DNA of 64,000 bases from the NCBI RefSeq assembly GCF_900113415.1, contig NZ_FOPH01000004.1:1-64000 (forward strand), given 5' to 3'. Below the pieces are notes generated by a model that worked only from the letters and a program-made list of their open reading frames with translations, ran no database searches and was not told the origin of the DNA. Positions 26,296 through 35,524 of this stretch are shown here, piece after piece. This DNA comes from Oribacterium sp. WCC10 (GTDB taxonomy: Bacteria; Bacillota; Clostridia; Lachnospirales; Lachnospiraceae). Position 1 is the stretch's first letter; the number at the start of each line of letters is the position of its first letter. The translations under genes and the position numbers were made by a program.

Positions 26296-26928
26296 ATGGT
26301 CGAATTACAGAAAATTCTAGAATTATACGAGCATATGGAAAAGAACAAGCAACGATATCTTGATACAATAGAAAAATATATGAATAAATTCGACCAGAGT
26401 ATAGCTTCTCATGATTTAAAATCTTTTAATAACATTTTTATTGAAATAGCTAACACCAGTACAACTAAAGAAACCAAAAGAATATTCAACTCCTACTCAT
26501 CTTTTTTCAGACTGGAATCCATAAAGAATGCTTTGAATAACGAAAATACTGAAAAAATAAACCTGTTCTGGAATGATGTTAATGGCGTGAAAGAACTACT
26601 GAAAAAATATAATATAACTATATTTATGATTCGACGACTGAGCTGTAACCTGCCGGATTTATATAAAAAAGAGGCTCATACTTATCTTCGCTCGATTTCA
26701 CCTTATATTGTAAATTCCATTATTAATGATCTGACTGTCAAAGCAGGAAACGAAAACTATATTTATTTTGCCCTGGCTACTGATTGTATTGAATCAAATA
26801 ACTACCGTAACGCTTTTATTTACCTTAGTTTCTTGAAAAATAAAACCGATGAAGTCAAGTCTTTGATGTCAACCCTTGCCAAAACTCTTAATTCAGAATC
26901 AAACAAGCCTGTTCACCCTGAAATTTAA
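26296..26928 (+). CDS. Helical protein matching the C-terminal module of a glycosyltransferase
   Basis: A 210-residue, mostly helical, AT-rich protein of no named family. Its second half lines up with the C-terminal region of the glycosyltransferase at 34159-35439. For example, IRRLSCNLPDLYKKEAHTYL here corresponds to LRRIEMDVPEEFQEEAFQYL there, followed in both by ISPY and a shared spacing of helices. Here it is a separate gene 133 nt upstream of the matching transferase domain at 27062. Ribosome site AAAGGAG. Lower GC than its neighbours suggests acquisition. It may act with the next gene product as a split enzyme. Confidence 0.6.
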   Translation: MVELQKILELYEHMEKNKQRYLDTIEKYMNKFDQSIASHDLKSFNNIFIEIANTSTTKETKRIFNSYSSFFRLESIKNALNNENTEKINLFWNDVNGVKELLKKYNITIFMIRRLSCNLPDLYKKEAHTYLRSISPYIVNSIINDLTVKAGNENYIYFALATDCIESNNYRNAFIYLSFLKNKTDEVKSLMSTLAKTLNSESNKPVHPEI

Positions 26929-26964
26929 TTTTTTCCCAAGACTGTCAAATAACTCTTTTTTTCT

Positions 26965-27003
26965 CATCAAAATCATGCTTAAACCAGCATGTTTTCGTTG
27001 ATG
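26965..27003 (+). other. Stem-loop between the helical gene and the transferase gene
   Basis: CATCAA (26965-26970) pairs with TTGATG (26998-27003), and CATGCT (26974-26979) with AGCATG (26986-26991). There is no T tract on the distal side, so the role is unclear. Confidence 0.35.
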
Positions 27004-27061
27004 TTTTAAAACTTCCGGAAACTCTGCCAAATTATTTATGTAACGGAGGTCAGACAACTCT

Positions 27062-27733
27062 ATGAATGATAAAGAATTCTGTTTCATCATATGTACCAAT
27101 GATGAATTGTTTTTGAATGAATGCCTTATTTTTATAAGTGATCTATATATTCCTGAAGGATTTTCCATAGATATCATCACTATAAAGGGCGCTGTCTCCA
27201 TGACTTCAGGATACAATGAAGGTATGCGATCCTCAAAAGCAAAATATAAAATATATATGCATCAGGATGTATTTATACTAAATAAGTATTTTCTTATTAA
27301 TTTACTTAATATATTTAATTGCAACCCATCAATCGGTATGATTGGTATGATTGGTGCACCTGAACTGAATAAAGAAGCTATAATGTGGAGCGTGCTACGT
27401 TTTGGTTGTATTATGACTAAAGCTGATTTTAATTTACCCTATGAATCAGAATTATGTGACAATCCCGGTTCTTCATTTGTTGTTAAAGTCATTGACGGAC
27501 TACTGATGGCAACCTGCGTTGATATTCCATGGCGAGAGGATATCTTTGATGGGTGGGATTTTTATGATTGTTCGCAAAGTATGGAATTTGCAAGAAAGGG
27601 CTATAAGATTGTAGTGCCCGAACAGAAGTCCCCTTGGGTACTGCACGATGATGGAGTCGCTCTATCACTTTTGAACTACAACCACTACCGAAAAATATTT
27701 ATCGAAGAATACAAAAAGGAACTCCCTGATTGA
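27062..27733 (+). CDS. Glycosyltransferase-like protein (GT-A, Glyco_tranf_2_5 type)
   Basis: A 223-residue transferase domain. It begins FCFIICTNDELFLNECL and contains YKIYMHQDVFI (a D-x-D-like acidic site), IGMIGMIG and DGWDFYDCSQSMEF. These are shared with the N-terminal half of the protein at 34159-35439, where they read FCFIICTNN, YKIYLHHDTMI and DGWDFYDLSQSMEF. It carries no C-terminal helical module; that module is the preceding gene. GGAGG lies about 12 bases before the ATG, a longer gap than usual. A terminator overlaps its stop codon. A role in flagellin or cell-surface glycosylation is inferred from position. Confidence 0.75.
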   Translation: MNDKEFCFIICTNDELFLNECLIFISDLYIPEGFSIDIITIKGAVSMTSGYNEGMRSSKAKYKIYMHQDVFILNKYFLINLLNIFNCNPSIGMIGMIGAPELNKEAIMWSVLRFGCIMTKADFNLPYESELCDNPGSSFVVKVIDGLLMATCVDIPWREDIFDGWDFYDCSQSMEFARKGYKIVVPEQKSPWVLHDDGVALSLLNYNHYRKIFIEEYKKELPD

Positions 27734-27747
27734 TTCAGGGAGTTTCA
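27720..27747 (+). terminator. Stem-loop terminator overlapping the transferase stop
   Basis: AACTCCCTGA (27720-27729) pairs with TCAGGGAGTT (27735-27744), followed by a short T run. Confidence 0.65.
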
Positions 27748-27880
27748 ATATCATCGGCCCAATCTCAACTTTGGAGATTCAAAGGGGCTCCTAACCTGTA
27801 TAAAGGATCAGAATAGACTAATTCTAAATGACTTCATATCATATTATATCCCCCTTTAAACTTTGGAAACCGATTCAACT

Positions 27881-27899
27881 CCTGGAGTCCAGGTTTTTT
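27881..27899 (+). terminator. Second terminator between convergent genes
   Basis: CCTGG-AGT-CCAGG (27881-27893) followed by six T (27894-27899). It lies directly against the stop of the leftward gene at 27900. The 133 nt between the two hairpins hold no gene I can support. Confidence 0.65.
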
Positions 27900-29084
27900 C
27901 TATGTTATTCCGGACAGCTCCAGAATCTGCCTGACACGTATGTCAAAAGTATGATCCTTTTTTATCTTTTCATAAGCTCTATCAGCTATTTCCTGTCTCT
28001 TTTCAGGATTAGCAAGATAAAACTCTATTTTTTCCATTAAATCATTTGGGGATTCATAAAATACAAAATCCTTATCCGGTTCAAAATATCTTAAAAGATC
28101 TTCCTGATAATTACTGATTAAAAACCCTTTCACGCCCATTATATCAAAGCACCTTAACGGAATTCCCTTTTGGATACTTCTAAGTGTTATATTCAGATTT
28201 ATATCTGCACACTTAAATATATAGGGCATTGTCTCATAATATTGGGCTATACCATGATTTCTCACTCCAGGAGCTTCAACTGTCTCATCCTTAGTATAAA
28301 GATCAACTGTCCATCTTTCACCAATCTTTTTTAATAATTCAAGTCTCTCTATTCCGGTTATTCTTCTGTTTATCACATAATCCGCATAGATATACTCCTG
28401 AGTTTCCGCACCATCAGCATTCGGTTCTATAGGTAATGCTTTATACATGGATGCCAGCAACTTCTTATCAATACTTTTCTGTATGAAATTATATCCCTGA
28501 ATCTGCATTTGGGAACGCATAAGACCTTCCAGATAGCCTTTTGTATAACTGTCCAATTCAGGTACCATACGTTCATAAAAATTGTGATCTTCCGTATATA
28601 ATGAGCCAATAAAGCACACCTCTGAATGATATTTATTCTTTATTTCCTGTGAAAGCTTAATACTATCCAGCCGTCTTACAGAAGCCGCAAGCGGCATGTA
28701 ATGAACTGTTTTTATTCCTTGAGAAGCAAAGTCCTCATACATTTTAGAATCGAAAAGAAATACCTCATTACAGCTGTTAATCAAAGTATATGAATATAAT
28801 GCTATATGAGGATTATCGTAGACCCATGATATATACTTAAGACCTATCTTTTGACAAACCTTGGACACAATAGGGTAATAATTAAAGGAGAATGCAAAAT
28901 CCGGTGATTCTTTCTTTATTTCATTATACATATCCTCTTCTCTTTCAGGATCATTTCTCTCTCCGTGATTTTCAAAAGGATAGTAATATATCTCTGTTTG
29001 CTTTCCACTATGCTTATATCTTGACAAGGCATCTGTAAAATCAGCATTGCCAAAACTATTGATGTTGATAAAGAAAACTTTCAT
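27900..29084 (-). CDS. Glycosyltransferase, DUF3880/CgeB-like (GT-B)
   Basis: A 394-residue cytoplasmic protein. The N-terminal half has the DUF3880-like segment FSFNYYPIVSKVCQKIG then YISWVYDNPH. The C-terminal half has the Glyco_trans_1_2 pattern with GIPLRCFDIMGVKGFLIS and a DLMEKIEFYLANPEKR tail. It shares its layout with the next upstream gene (29149-30297): both read YISW or YVSW, YDxP, YxPLA and IGxLY. It is the last gene of a six-gene leftward transferase array. The sugar and acceptor are unknown; flagellin glycosylation is inferred from the neighbouring flagellins. Confidence 0.75.
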   Translation of the reverse strand: MKVFFININSFGNADFTDALSRYKHSGKQTEIYYYPFENHGERNDPEREEDMYNEIKKESPDFAFSFNYYPIVSKVCQKIGLKYISWVYDNPHIALYSYTLINSCNEVFLFDSKMYEDFASQGIKTVHYMPLAASVRRLDSIKLSQEIKNKYHSEVCFIGSLYTEDHNFYERMVPELDSYTKGYLEGLMRSQMQIQGYNFIQKSIDKKLLASMYKALPIEPNADGAETQEYIYADYVINRRITGIERLELLKKIGERWTVDLYTKDETVEAPGVRNHGIAQYYETMPYIFKCADINLNITLRSIQKGIPLRCFDIMGVKGFLISNYQEDLLRYFEPDKDFVFYESPNDLMEKIEFYLANPEKRQEIADRAYEKIKKDHTFDIRVRQILELSGIT

Positions 29085-29148
29085 TTCACATCCTCACTAT
29101 ATAGATGATGATATAACGTGTTCTTATGTAATGTACTACTCATACAGT

Positions 29149-30297
29149 TCATTCATCCATCGTTTCTGCTATAACAGAGATTCTGTCCGAAAAACCAAAA
29201 TCCGTCTTTACCTTTTCCTGTCCGGCTCTACGTATCTTATCTCTTAATTCGTCATGCTTAAGATAAAAACCGGCCTTCTCAACAGCATCCTCAATTGAAT
29301 CATACAATACCAGTTCATTTCCGTCTTCAAAATAATATGCGAGCTCCTGTGTATATCCCGACAAAAGAAATCCGCCGCAACTCATTATATCAAGAGCTCT
29401 TTGAGGAATTCCGGAATACATTGCACGAAACGGAGGATTGAGATTGATTTTAGACATACCGAAAAGCTTCGGCATCTCACTGTCATAATCCATCTTTGGA
29501 AGAATACTTACCTGTTTCAGCAGTTCCTTTTCACTTTTCTCAAGAGAACCGGTTACCAATGCCGTTTTATAACGGTTACTCATTACAGCCAGTATGGATA
29601 ATCTATCCAAATATGTCATATATGCAGCTAAAGAATATGAAAGCTGCTCAGGTGAAAGATTAAAGCCTGTTAATTTATTTATGTTTTCAACATCTGTATT
29701 TTGCTCTTTCAATAAATCAAGTACAAAATAGCTTCCATATATTCCCCTCTGAGCCGTCATAATTCCGTCAAGATAACCTGTATAATACTTATCAAGTTTT
29801 TCCTTTATCACAGGATATGTAGACTTATATAGATTTCCTATCAGCGAAACGTCATATTTATAATAACAATCATTCGCGTCACTGAAGGTACTGGAAAAAC
29901 CTGACGCAAGCGGCAGATAATATACATTATCCATACCCTGATTTCTGTATTTAACGTACTCTGCATGATCGAATATAAATATATAACTGGTCGGATAACA
30001 AAGTTCATCTGTCCGTTCAATATTCATTGGTGTATCATAAGTCCATGATACATATCTAACTCCGAGTTTATGACAGACTACAGAAACCAACGGACAAAAA
30101 TTCACTGTAAATATAAAATCCCATGATGAATCCTCTATATCTTTCTCCAAAAGTTTTTCCAGTTTATCATCGTGATATTGATCTTTGGGCGTGAAATAGC
30201 TTTTTTCGGTCACTTTGAATCCGTGTTCTTTAAATGATTCAGATATATATTTTATTGTATAGTGCTTATATATATTACATATTAAAATACTTTTCAT
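29149..30297 (-). CDS. Glycosyltransferase, DUF3880/CgeB-like (GT-B)
   Basis: A 382-residue paralogue of the protein at 27900-29084. Landmarks are FTVNFCPLVSVVCHKLG, YVSWTYDTPMNIERTD, YYLPLASGFS, SLIGNLY and the C-terminal SGIPQRALDIMSCGGFLLSG. The ATG overlaps the stop of the upstream gene by 4 nt (30294-30297), which indicates translational coupling. A 64-nt gap separates it from the final gene of the array. The substrate is unknown. Confidence 0.75.
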   Translation of the reverse strand: MKSILICNIYKHYTIKYISESFKEHGFKVTEKSYFTPKDQYHDDKLEKLLEKDIEDSSWDFIFTVNFCPLVSVVCHKLGVRYVSWTYDTPMNIERTDELCYPTSYIFIFDHAEYVKYRNQGMDNVYYLPLASGFSSTFSDANDCYYKYDVSLIGNLYKSTYPVIKEKLDKYYTGYLDGIMTAQRGIYGSYFVLDLLKEQNTDVENINKLTGFNLSPEQLSYSLAAYMTYLDRLSILAVMSNRYKTALVTGSLEKSEKELLKQVSILPKMDYDSEMPKLFGMSKINLNPPFRAMYSGIPQRALDIMSCGGFLLSGYTQELAYYFEDGNELVLYDSIEDAVEKAGFYLKHDELRDKIRRAGQEKVKTDFGFSDRISVIAETMDE

Positions 30298-31559
30298 AGT
30301 TCGCCAAAAATATCTTTATATCCTGCTGCATCAGCTGTTGCTTTGACAAATTCCCTGTCCTTTTCATAACTGAAGTTATAAATTTTAGAAAGATAGGAAA
30401 TCACATCCTTTACAGGCACCGGACTTTTTCCGTCACCCTTAAATGCACTAAGCAATAAATACAAACCTTTCACAGAAAACTTATTAACAGAAATTATCGA
30501 AGATGCATATCTGACCGCAGATTTTAAATCTGCGCATCTCAGGCTGCCTTCTGATAACATCTCATAAATATAGTTAATATTCTGCATAGCCAACTGGGAT
30601 TTATTCAATGTTCCAAACTTTTCAAGTCTTCTCACTGATTCCTGAAGACACTGACATGACTCATCATAAAGACCGGCATCAAAGAGGCATCTTCCCATAA
30701 TATAAGGAATATCTGCATTTTCCTTTATACGGATCACAGCGTAATTGTATGCATCTACGAGAGTCTGTACCTCTCTTTCCTGTTGAAGAAGACAATAAAA
30801 ATGATATAGAAAAGCATTGGCAGCATCAGCATCTGTTCCTTTAATCTCTTCAGGAAGATGATCGATATATTTTTTATATGCATCCTCCGCCTCTTTAAAT
30901 CTTTCTCTCTCGTAATATTCATTACCAAGGTGTATATACATCTCAAAATTATCCGGATTGTCTTCTATATCCTTTAATATAAGGTTGAGATTCCTGTTGT
31001 TGTTTTGCTTTTCTCTCCCGGATTCTCCGGCATACCCGGTATGCCAAATAGTAAGTTCCTGTGTTGCGTCCAGTACTTTTATATTATGCCCGTCACTGTG
31101 ACGCAATTGCTCGTGTATTCTCCTTTGGTATCTAAGCCCATCAACCTTTTTAAATATCCTTATATGTGATGCACTTGTTCCGACATTACCCTGATCATCC
31201 AGATTAATAAGCATGGTGAATATACCTTCTCCACCGCTTTCATCGGTTGACCGTATATAATCAGGGATTTTTTTGGCATCCTCACGTGAAAAATACTCAT
31301 CTGCATCAAGAAATGCTATCCAGTTTCCACTGCACTTTTCTATAGCAAAGTTTTTAGCCGCAGAGAAATCATCTATCCAGTCAAAATGATAAACTTTTGC
31401 CCCCATGGATTCTGCCAGCTCAACAGTCCTGTCAGTTGACCCTGTATCCACTACTATCTGTTCGTAAACTATACCTTTTCCCCAGCTTAAAGCCCTTTCG
31501 ATATTCTTTTCTTCATTCTTAACTATCATTGCCTGAGATAGTTTAATCTTACCTTTCAT
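30294..31559 (-). CDS. GT2 glycosyltransferase with TPR tail
   Basis: A 421-residue protein with an N-terminal GT-A domain (residues 5-230) and a C-terminal TPR-like helical tail. Seen are the nucleotide-binding MIVKNEEKNIERALSWG, VVDTGSTDRTV and the metal-binding FLDADEYF (Asp85-Asp87). The tail contains repeats such as YIHLGNEYYERERFKEAEDAY. Transferases with TPRs often modify proteins. It overlaps both neighbours by 4 nt. It is one of three tandem paralogues (30294, 31556, 32871), with a fourth at 40421. Confidence 0.85.
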   Translation of the reverse strand: MKGKIKLSQAMIVKNEEKNIERALSWGKGIVYEQIVVDTGSTDRTVELAESMGAKVYHFDWIDDFSAAKNFAIEKCSGNWIAFLDADEYFSREDAKKIPDYIRSTDESGGEGIFTMLINLDDQGNVGTSASHIRIFKKVDGLRYQRRIHEQLRHSDGHNIKVLDATQELTIWHTGYAGESGREKQNNNRNLNLILKDIEDNPDNFEMYIHLGNEYYERERFKEAEDAYKKYIDHLPEEIKGTDADAANAFLYHFYCLLQQEREVQTLVDAYNYAVIRIKENADIPYIMGRCLFDAGLYDESCQCLQESVRRLEKFGTLNKSQLAMQNINYIYEMLSEGSLRCADLKSAVRYASSIISVNKFSVKGLYLLLSAFKGDGKSPVPVKDVISYLSKIYNFSYEKDREFVKATADAAGYKDIFGEL

Positions 31560-32860
31560 TCCATTACCTTCATCTCAGTATCCGAACTGATGGATCTGAT
31601 ATATCCTGTAAGACCTTGAAGTTCCAGCTTCTTTGCTATCACATATATGAACGCCTTGTCTCTTAGACTGCCGAAATCATAAAGGCGACATAATAATTCT
31701 GTTTCTTCTTTTAGTCCATATCCGGCTGTTCCGGACTTATCAAGTCTATCTATACAAAGAAGTAAAATCCGCATTAACTCTGCATTATATTTATCAGCTT
31801 TAAGAACAATTAAAGATACCTTAATTGCAGCAAGATATTCTTCACACTGATAATATGAATTCGCAAGCTTTGAATGAATTTCTATAAGGTGTGAGTCTAC
31901 ATAATCCGACTTGAGATATGCTCCAAATCGCTCATAAGTCTCCAACGCACATTTATAGTATTTTTTTGCTTCCTGATAATTCCGGTATCGATAAAAATGT
32001 TCCCCTGCCATGCATGGAAAATCCGCATCCTGTGGAAGTATACTGCAGGCTAATCTGTATACCTGAAGAAGTTCTTCAGTACGATAGTTATATCCCCCTA
32101 ATATCAGAAGTAAATTCCGTAATGTGTTTCCACGTCTTCCGGACTCACCGGATACTTCAGTGCTCATTAACTTCATGGCTTTAAAATACAGTTCTTCTGC
32201 CTTTTCAAATTCTGACTCTCCTGCATAAATATCACCAAGATACCCATAATTATCCGCATTATAAGGTTTATCCTCTATTTCCTTTTCCAAAAGAACCTTA
32301 TACTTTTCATCCTTGTTCTTTTCCTTATGTGCTGATTCACTATATCCTGTATGGAAAATATGTAGTTCTGTTGTACCATCGTATATTTTCACAGGCTCTT
32401 TGCTTGAAAGATGTTCATGTATTCTTCCCTGGTAACAGATACCGACATGATTTTTAAAAAATCTTGCCTGCGTCATACTCCCTATGATTTTACCTTCATC
32501 ATTTATATTCAGAAGTTGAGCGGCTATCACTGAACATCCGTCCTTTTCAGCCTCTTCTATAATTCGGGATATTTTTTTCACATCATCGGTAATATATTCA
32601 TCCGCATCCAAAAAAGCTATCCAGTCACCACTGCACTTTTCTACTGCAAAGTTCTTAGCGGCAGAAAAATCATCTATCCAGTCAAAATGATATACCTTCG
32701 CCCCCATAGTCACGGCAACATCCACTGTCCTGTCGGTTGATCCTGTATCTACAACTATGCGTTCCATCATGATATCTTTTCCCCAGGAAAGCGCACGTTC
32801 TATGTTTTTTTCTTCATTTTTGACTATCATGGCCTGAGAAATTAATGTTTCCTTAGTCAT
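31556..32860 (-). CDS. GT2 glycosyltransferase with TPR tail
   Basis: A 434-residue paralogue of its two neighbours. It has MIVKNEEKNIERALSWGKD, VVDTGSTDRTVDVA and FLDADEYI in the catalytic domain, then TPR-like helices (YLGDIYAGESEFEKAEELY). The first 80 residues are almost identical to those of the gene at 30294, which suggests a recent duplication or gene conversion. The ATG lies 10 nt after the upstream gene's stop, and the end overlaps the downstream gene by 4 nt. Confidence 0.85.
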   Translation of the reverse strand: MTKETLISQAMIVKNEEKNIERALSWGKDIMMERIVVDTGSTDRTVDVAVTMGAKVYHFDWIDDFSAAKNFAVEKCSGDWIAFLDADEYITDDVKKISRIIEEAEKDGCSVIAAQLLNINDEGKIIGSMTQARFFKNHVGICYQGRIHEHLSSKEPVKIYDGTTELHIFHTGYSESAHKEKNKDEKYKVLLEKEIEDKPYNADNYGYLGDIYAGESEFEKAEELYFKAMKLMSTEVSGESGRRGNTLRNLLLILGGYNYRTEELLQVYRLACSILPQDADFPCMAGEHFYRYRNYQEAKKYYKCALETYERFGAYLKSDYVDSHLIEIHSKLANSYYQCEEYLAAIKVSLIVLKADKYNAELMRILLLCIDRLDKSGTAGYGLKEETELLCRLYDFGSLRDKAFIYVIAKKLELQGLTGYIRSISSDTEMKVME

Positions 32861-32870
32861 AAAAGAACTT

Positions 32871-34175
32871 TTACCCTTTCATCCGGTCTACGGCGATTGT
32901 CCGTTCAATATCGTTCATCTTTCCAAATACAAAATCTTTCAATTCTAAATAATCTGTTTCTGTAGCACCTCGATATAACAGTAATTTATCTATCGAACTG
33001 TCAAAATCATATAATTTACCAAGAAAGCCAACCAGCGGCTCTAAAGGAGTTTTTTCGGATATAAAAGCGCCAAGCAATGCCAAAAGCGCTACATACTCTT
33101 TTTTATTATTCTTAAGCACATTACTTGAAATAGTTACTGCCCCCTTCATATCTCCGTTTTTCATAAGAATAAATGCATACTGGGCATAAGCCAATGAAAG
33201 GTTACTTATCAGATTTTCTGAATATCCTTCTTCTCCATATATTCCAAGCTTATGAAAGGCTTTACGAAAATATTCAAGCGCCTTTACATAATCCTTTTTA
33301 TTGTAATAGTGAACTCCGGTATAATATGAAAAATCTGCATTTTTAGGGAGGACAGCCTCTGCCTTTTCGCATATACTGTCTATCTCCTTTTCTTCATTCT
33401 TTAATCCCAATATAACTATAAGTTTGGTGAATGTATCCGATGATCTAGTATCCCAATCTTCTACTTTCACCGGAAGATTATCTATAGCACGTCTATAAAA
33501 CTCTTCCGCTTTATCGTTATTAGTTATCGTATATTCATCTCCAAGATAACCGAGTATTTCAGGATCATTGGGATTATCTTCCAGTTCTTTCTCAAGCAGT
33601 CTTCTATTCCTGCCGCTTGCCCTTTTTTCCTTTATTATTTCTTCTGCATATCCTGTATGTATGATGTTAAGTTCCTTTGTAGCATCATATATTTTCAAGG
33701 GACCATCATATGTTAATATCTCATGAATTCTTCTCTTGTATCTAAGTCCACTTATATTTTTCAAAATCCTTATCTGAGTAGTACTGCTGATTATTCCACC
33801 ATTTCCGTCAATACTTGTAAGAGAGGTATTAACTGCAGCACATCCCTCTTTTTCAGCCTTTTTTAATATCTCAATGATTCTTTCAGTGTCCCCGGGAACA
33901 AAATATTCATCCGCATCAAGTATCGCTATCCAATCACCTATACAACTGTCAAGAGCCTTATTTTTTGCAGCCGAAAAGTCATCTATCCACTCAAAATAGA
34001 TGACTCTTGCGCCCATCTCCTCCGCAATCCTTACTGTATTGTCTGTCGAACCTGTGTCTACCACAATCTGTTCACATACGATATTCTTTCCCCAGGATAA
34101 CGCTGATGCTATATTCTTTTCTTCATTTTTCACTATTAATGTCTGGGATAATCTGATTTCAGCTTCTTGATTCAT
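32871..34175 (-). CDS. GT2 glycosyltransferase with TPR tail
   Basis: A 434-residue protein, the most diverged of the tandem trio. Seen are LIVKNEEKNIASALSWGKN, VVDTGSTDNTVRIA and ILDADEYF in the GT-A domain and a TPR-like tail (YLGDEYTITNNDKAEEFY). Its start overlaps the end of the upstream transferase gene by 17 nt. The acceptor is unknown; the set probably builds a short glycan or modifies several acceptors, by inference from tandem arrangement. Confidence 0.85.
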   Translation of the reverse strand: MNQEAEIRLSQTLIVKNEEKNIASALSWGKNIVCEQIVVDTGSTDNTVRIAEEMGARVIYFEWIDDFSAAKNKALDSCIGDWIAILDADEYFVPGDTERIIEILKKAEKEGCAAVNTSLTSIDGNGGIISSTTQIRILKNISGLRYKRRIHEILTYDGPLKIYDATKELNIIHTGYAEEIIKEKRASGRNRRLLEKELEDNPNDPEILGYLGDEYTITNNDKAEEFYRRAIDNLPVKVEDWDTRSSDTFTKLIVILGLKNEEKEIDSICEKAEAVLPKNADFSYYTGVHYYNKKDYVKALEYFRKAFHKLGIYGEEGYSENLISNLSLAYAQYAFILMKNGDMKGAVTISSNVLKNNKKEYVALLALLGAFISEKTPLEPLVGFLGKLYDFDSSIDKLLLYRGATETDYLELKDFVFGKMNDIERTIAVDRMKG

Positions 34176-35439
34176 CTTGTTTAAAAAGTCCTATACATAG
34201 CTTTGCTCTTTTAACATCACCGGCTTCAATATACTTTTGACAGATTCCACTGAGTATCCTTTTGGTCTGACTGAATGAGGAGTATTCATTACTAAGCAGA
34301 ATAGAAATATAATATGGCGAGATATCCGTTTCTGTCAGATACTGAAAAGCTTCTTCCTGAAATTCTTCAGGTACATCCATCTCTATACGTCTTAACATCA
34401 TTTGAGCTTTAACATACTTATATCTCAATTGCTCGATATCGGTTATCCCTTTAATCGATGGAACAAGTCCGTGGTTCATCTCTTGTTCCAAAGCAATAAG
34501 GGTATGGTGTATCCGCCTTATGTCAACACTTACTCTATATATCGCATATGGAGCAACCATAGCATCAAAATGCTTTCTCATATCACAAAGCTTCTCAAAA
34601 TCCTGATCATTCAAAAGAATCTCTGTTTCTTCTTTTATCTTTTTTATTTCGTCTTTAAAATCCTGTGATAGATCCGAAAGCATCACATACTGTTCTATTC
34701 TGTCCTGTACTGCTCTTTTTTTCTTTTCGTCTATTACTTTAACTTTTCTCTCTATGTCATAGTTTTCAAGATCAAATCTGTACTCATCCCTAAATACTTT
34801 TCTGTACTTTTCAAATTCATAAAGAGTTGATGTCATATCATCTGCATGAAAGCACCATTCTATATCCTTCTGATCAGGCACTATGACTCTTAAGTTTTTC
34901 CGATCAAACTCCATGGATTGAGACAGATCGTAAAAATCCCAGCCGTCAAATATATCTTCTCTCCACTCAAGATCATATTGTGTAGCCATGATAAATCCAT
35001 CTATTGCCTCTACGTCATAGATATAGTCCTCATCTGTAATTAAATTAGAGATATACCTTTCAAGACTCCTGTTATAATTGTAACCCACATATCTGGAAAG
35101 ATCGAAGGACAAAAGCGCATCATCATCAAGATGTACATTTCCGCCCATACCTATCATGCCTATCTCATCGTCACTCTGAAAAATCTTAAGGATATTATGT
35201 AAGAAATATCTGTTAAGGATCATAGTATCATGATGAAGATATATCTTATATTTTGCTTCAGATGCATTCATTGCCGCATTATATGCTGAAGTTATCGAAG
35301 TCGCCCCCTCGATGGTTATGAGATCAGTCGTATATCCATCCGGAATATCAAGCAGTGATATATAAAAAGCACATTCATCCAGATATTGTTTATTGTTAGT
35401 ACATATAATAAAACAAAACTGTTTTTTATTTGAAATCAT
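34159..35439 (-). CDS. Glycosyltransferase (Glyco_tranf_2_5 type) with C-terminal helical module
   Basis: A 426-residue two-part protein. Residues 1-235 form a GT-A-like domain (QFCFIICTNN, YKIYLHHDTMIL, IGMIGMGG, DGWDFYDLSQSMEF). The rest is helical and matches the separate gene at 26296. Start ATG 35439: the open frame continues upstream into the flagellin gene, but that part is an unused frame of flagellin and is separated by a terminator. The ribosome site is weak. It is the first gene of the six-gene array and has no visible promoter between itself and the flagellin terminator (35470-35499). Confidence 0.8.
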   Translation of the reverse strand: MISNKKQFCFIICTNNKQYLDECAFYISLLDIPDGYTTDLITIEGATSITSAYNAAMNASEAKYKIYLHHDTMILNRYFLHNILKIFQSDDEIGMIGMGGNVHLDDDALLSFDLSRYVGYNYNRSLERYISNLITDEDYIYDVEAIDGFIMATQYDLEWREDIFDGWDFYDLSQSMEFDRKNLRVIVPDQKDIEWCFHADDMTSTLYEFEKYRKVFRDEYRFDLENYDIERKVKVIDEKKKRAVQDRIEQYVMLSDLSQDFKDEIKKIKEETEILLNDQDFEKLCDMRKHFDAMVAPYAIYRVSVDIRRIHHTLIALEQEMNHGLVPSIKGITDIEQLRYKYVKAQMMLRRIEMDVPEEFQEEAFQYLTETDISPYYISILLSNEYSSFSQTKRILSGICQKYIEAGDVKRAKLCIGLFKQDESRS

Positions 35440-35469
35440 ATTTATATCCGTTTTTTCACCAAATTGAAA

Positions 35470-35499
35470 AAGGTAGAGAAGCAAACGCTTCTCTACCTT
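35470..35499 (-). terminator. Flagellin terminator ahead of the transferase array
   Basis: A perfect 13-bp stem (35470-35482 with 35487-35499), loop AAAC, followed on the minus strand by TTTTCAATTT. It occupies the whole space between the flagellin stop and the first transferase gene. Confidence 0.85.
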
Positions 35500-35524
35500 C
35501 AAATTCAAGCAATACTCAGATAAC

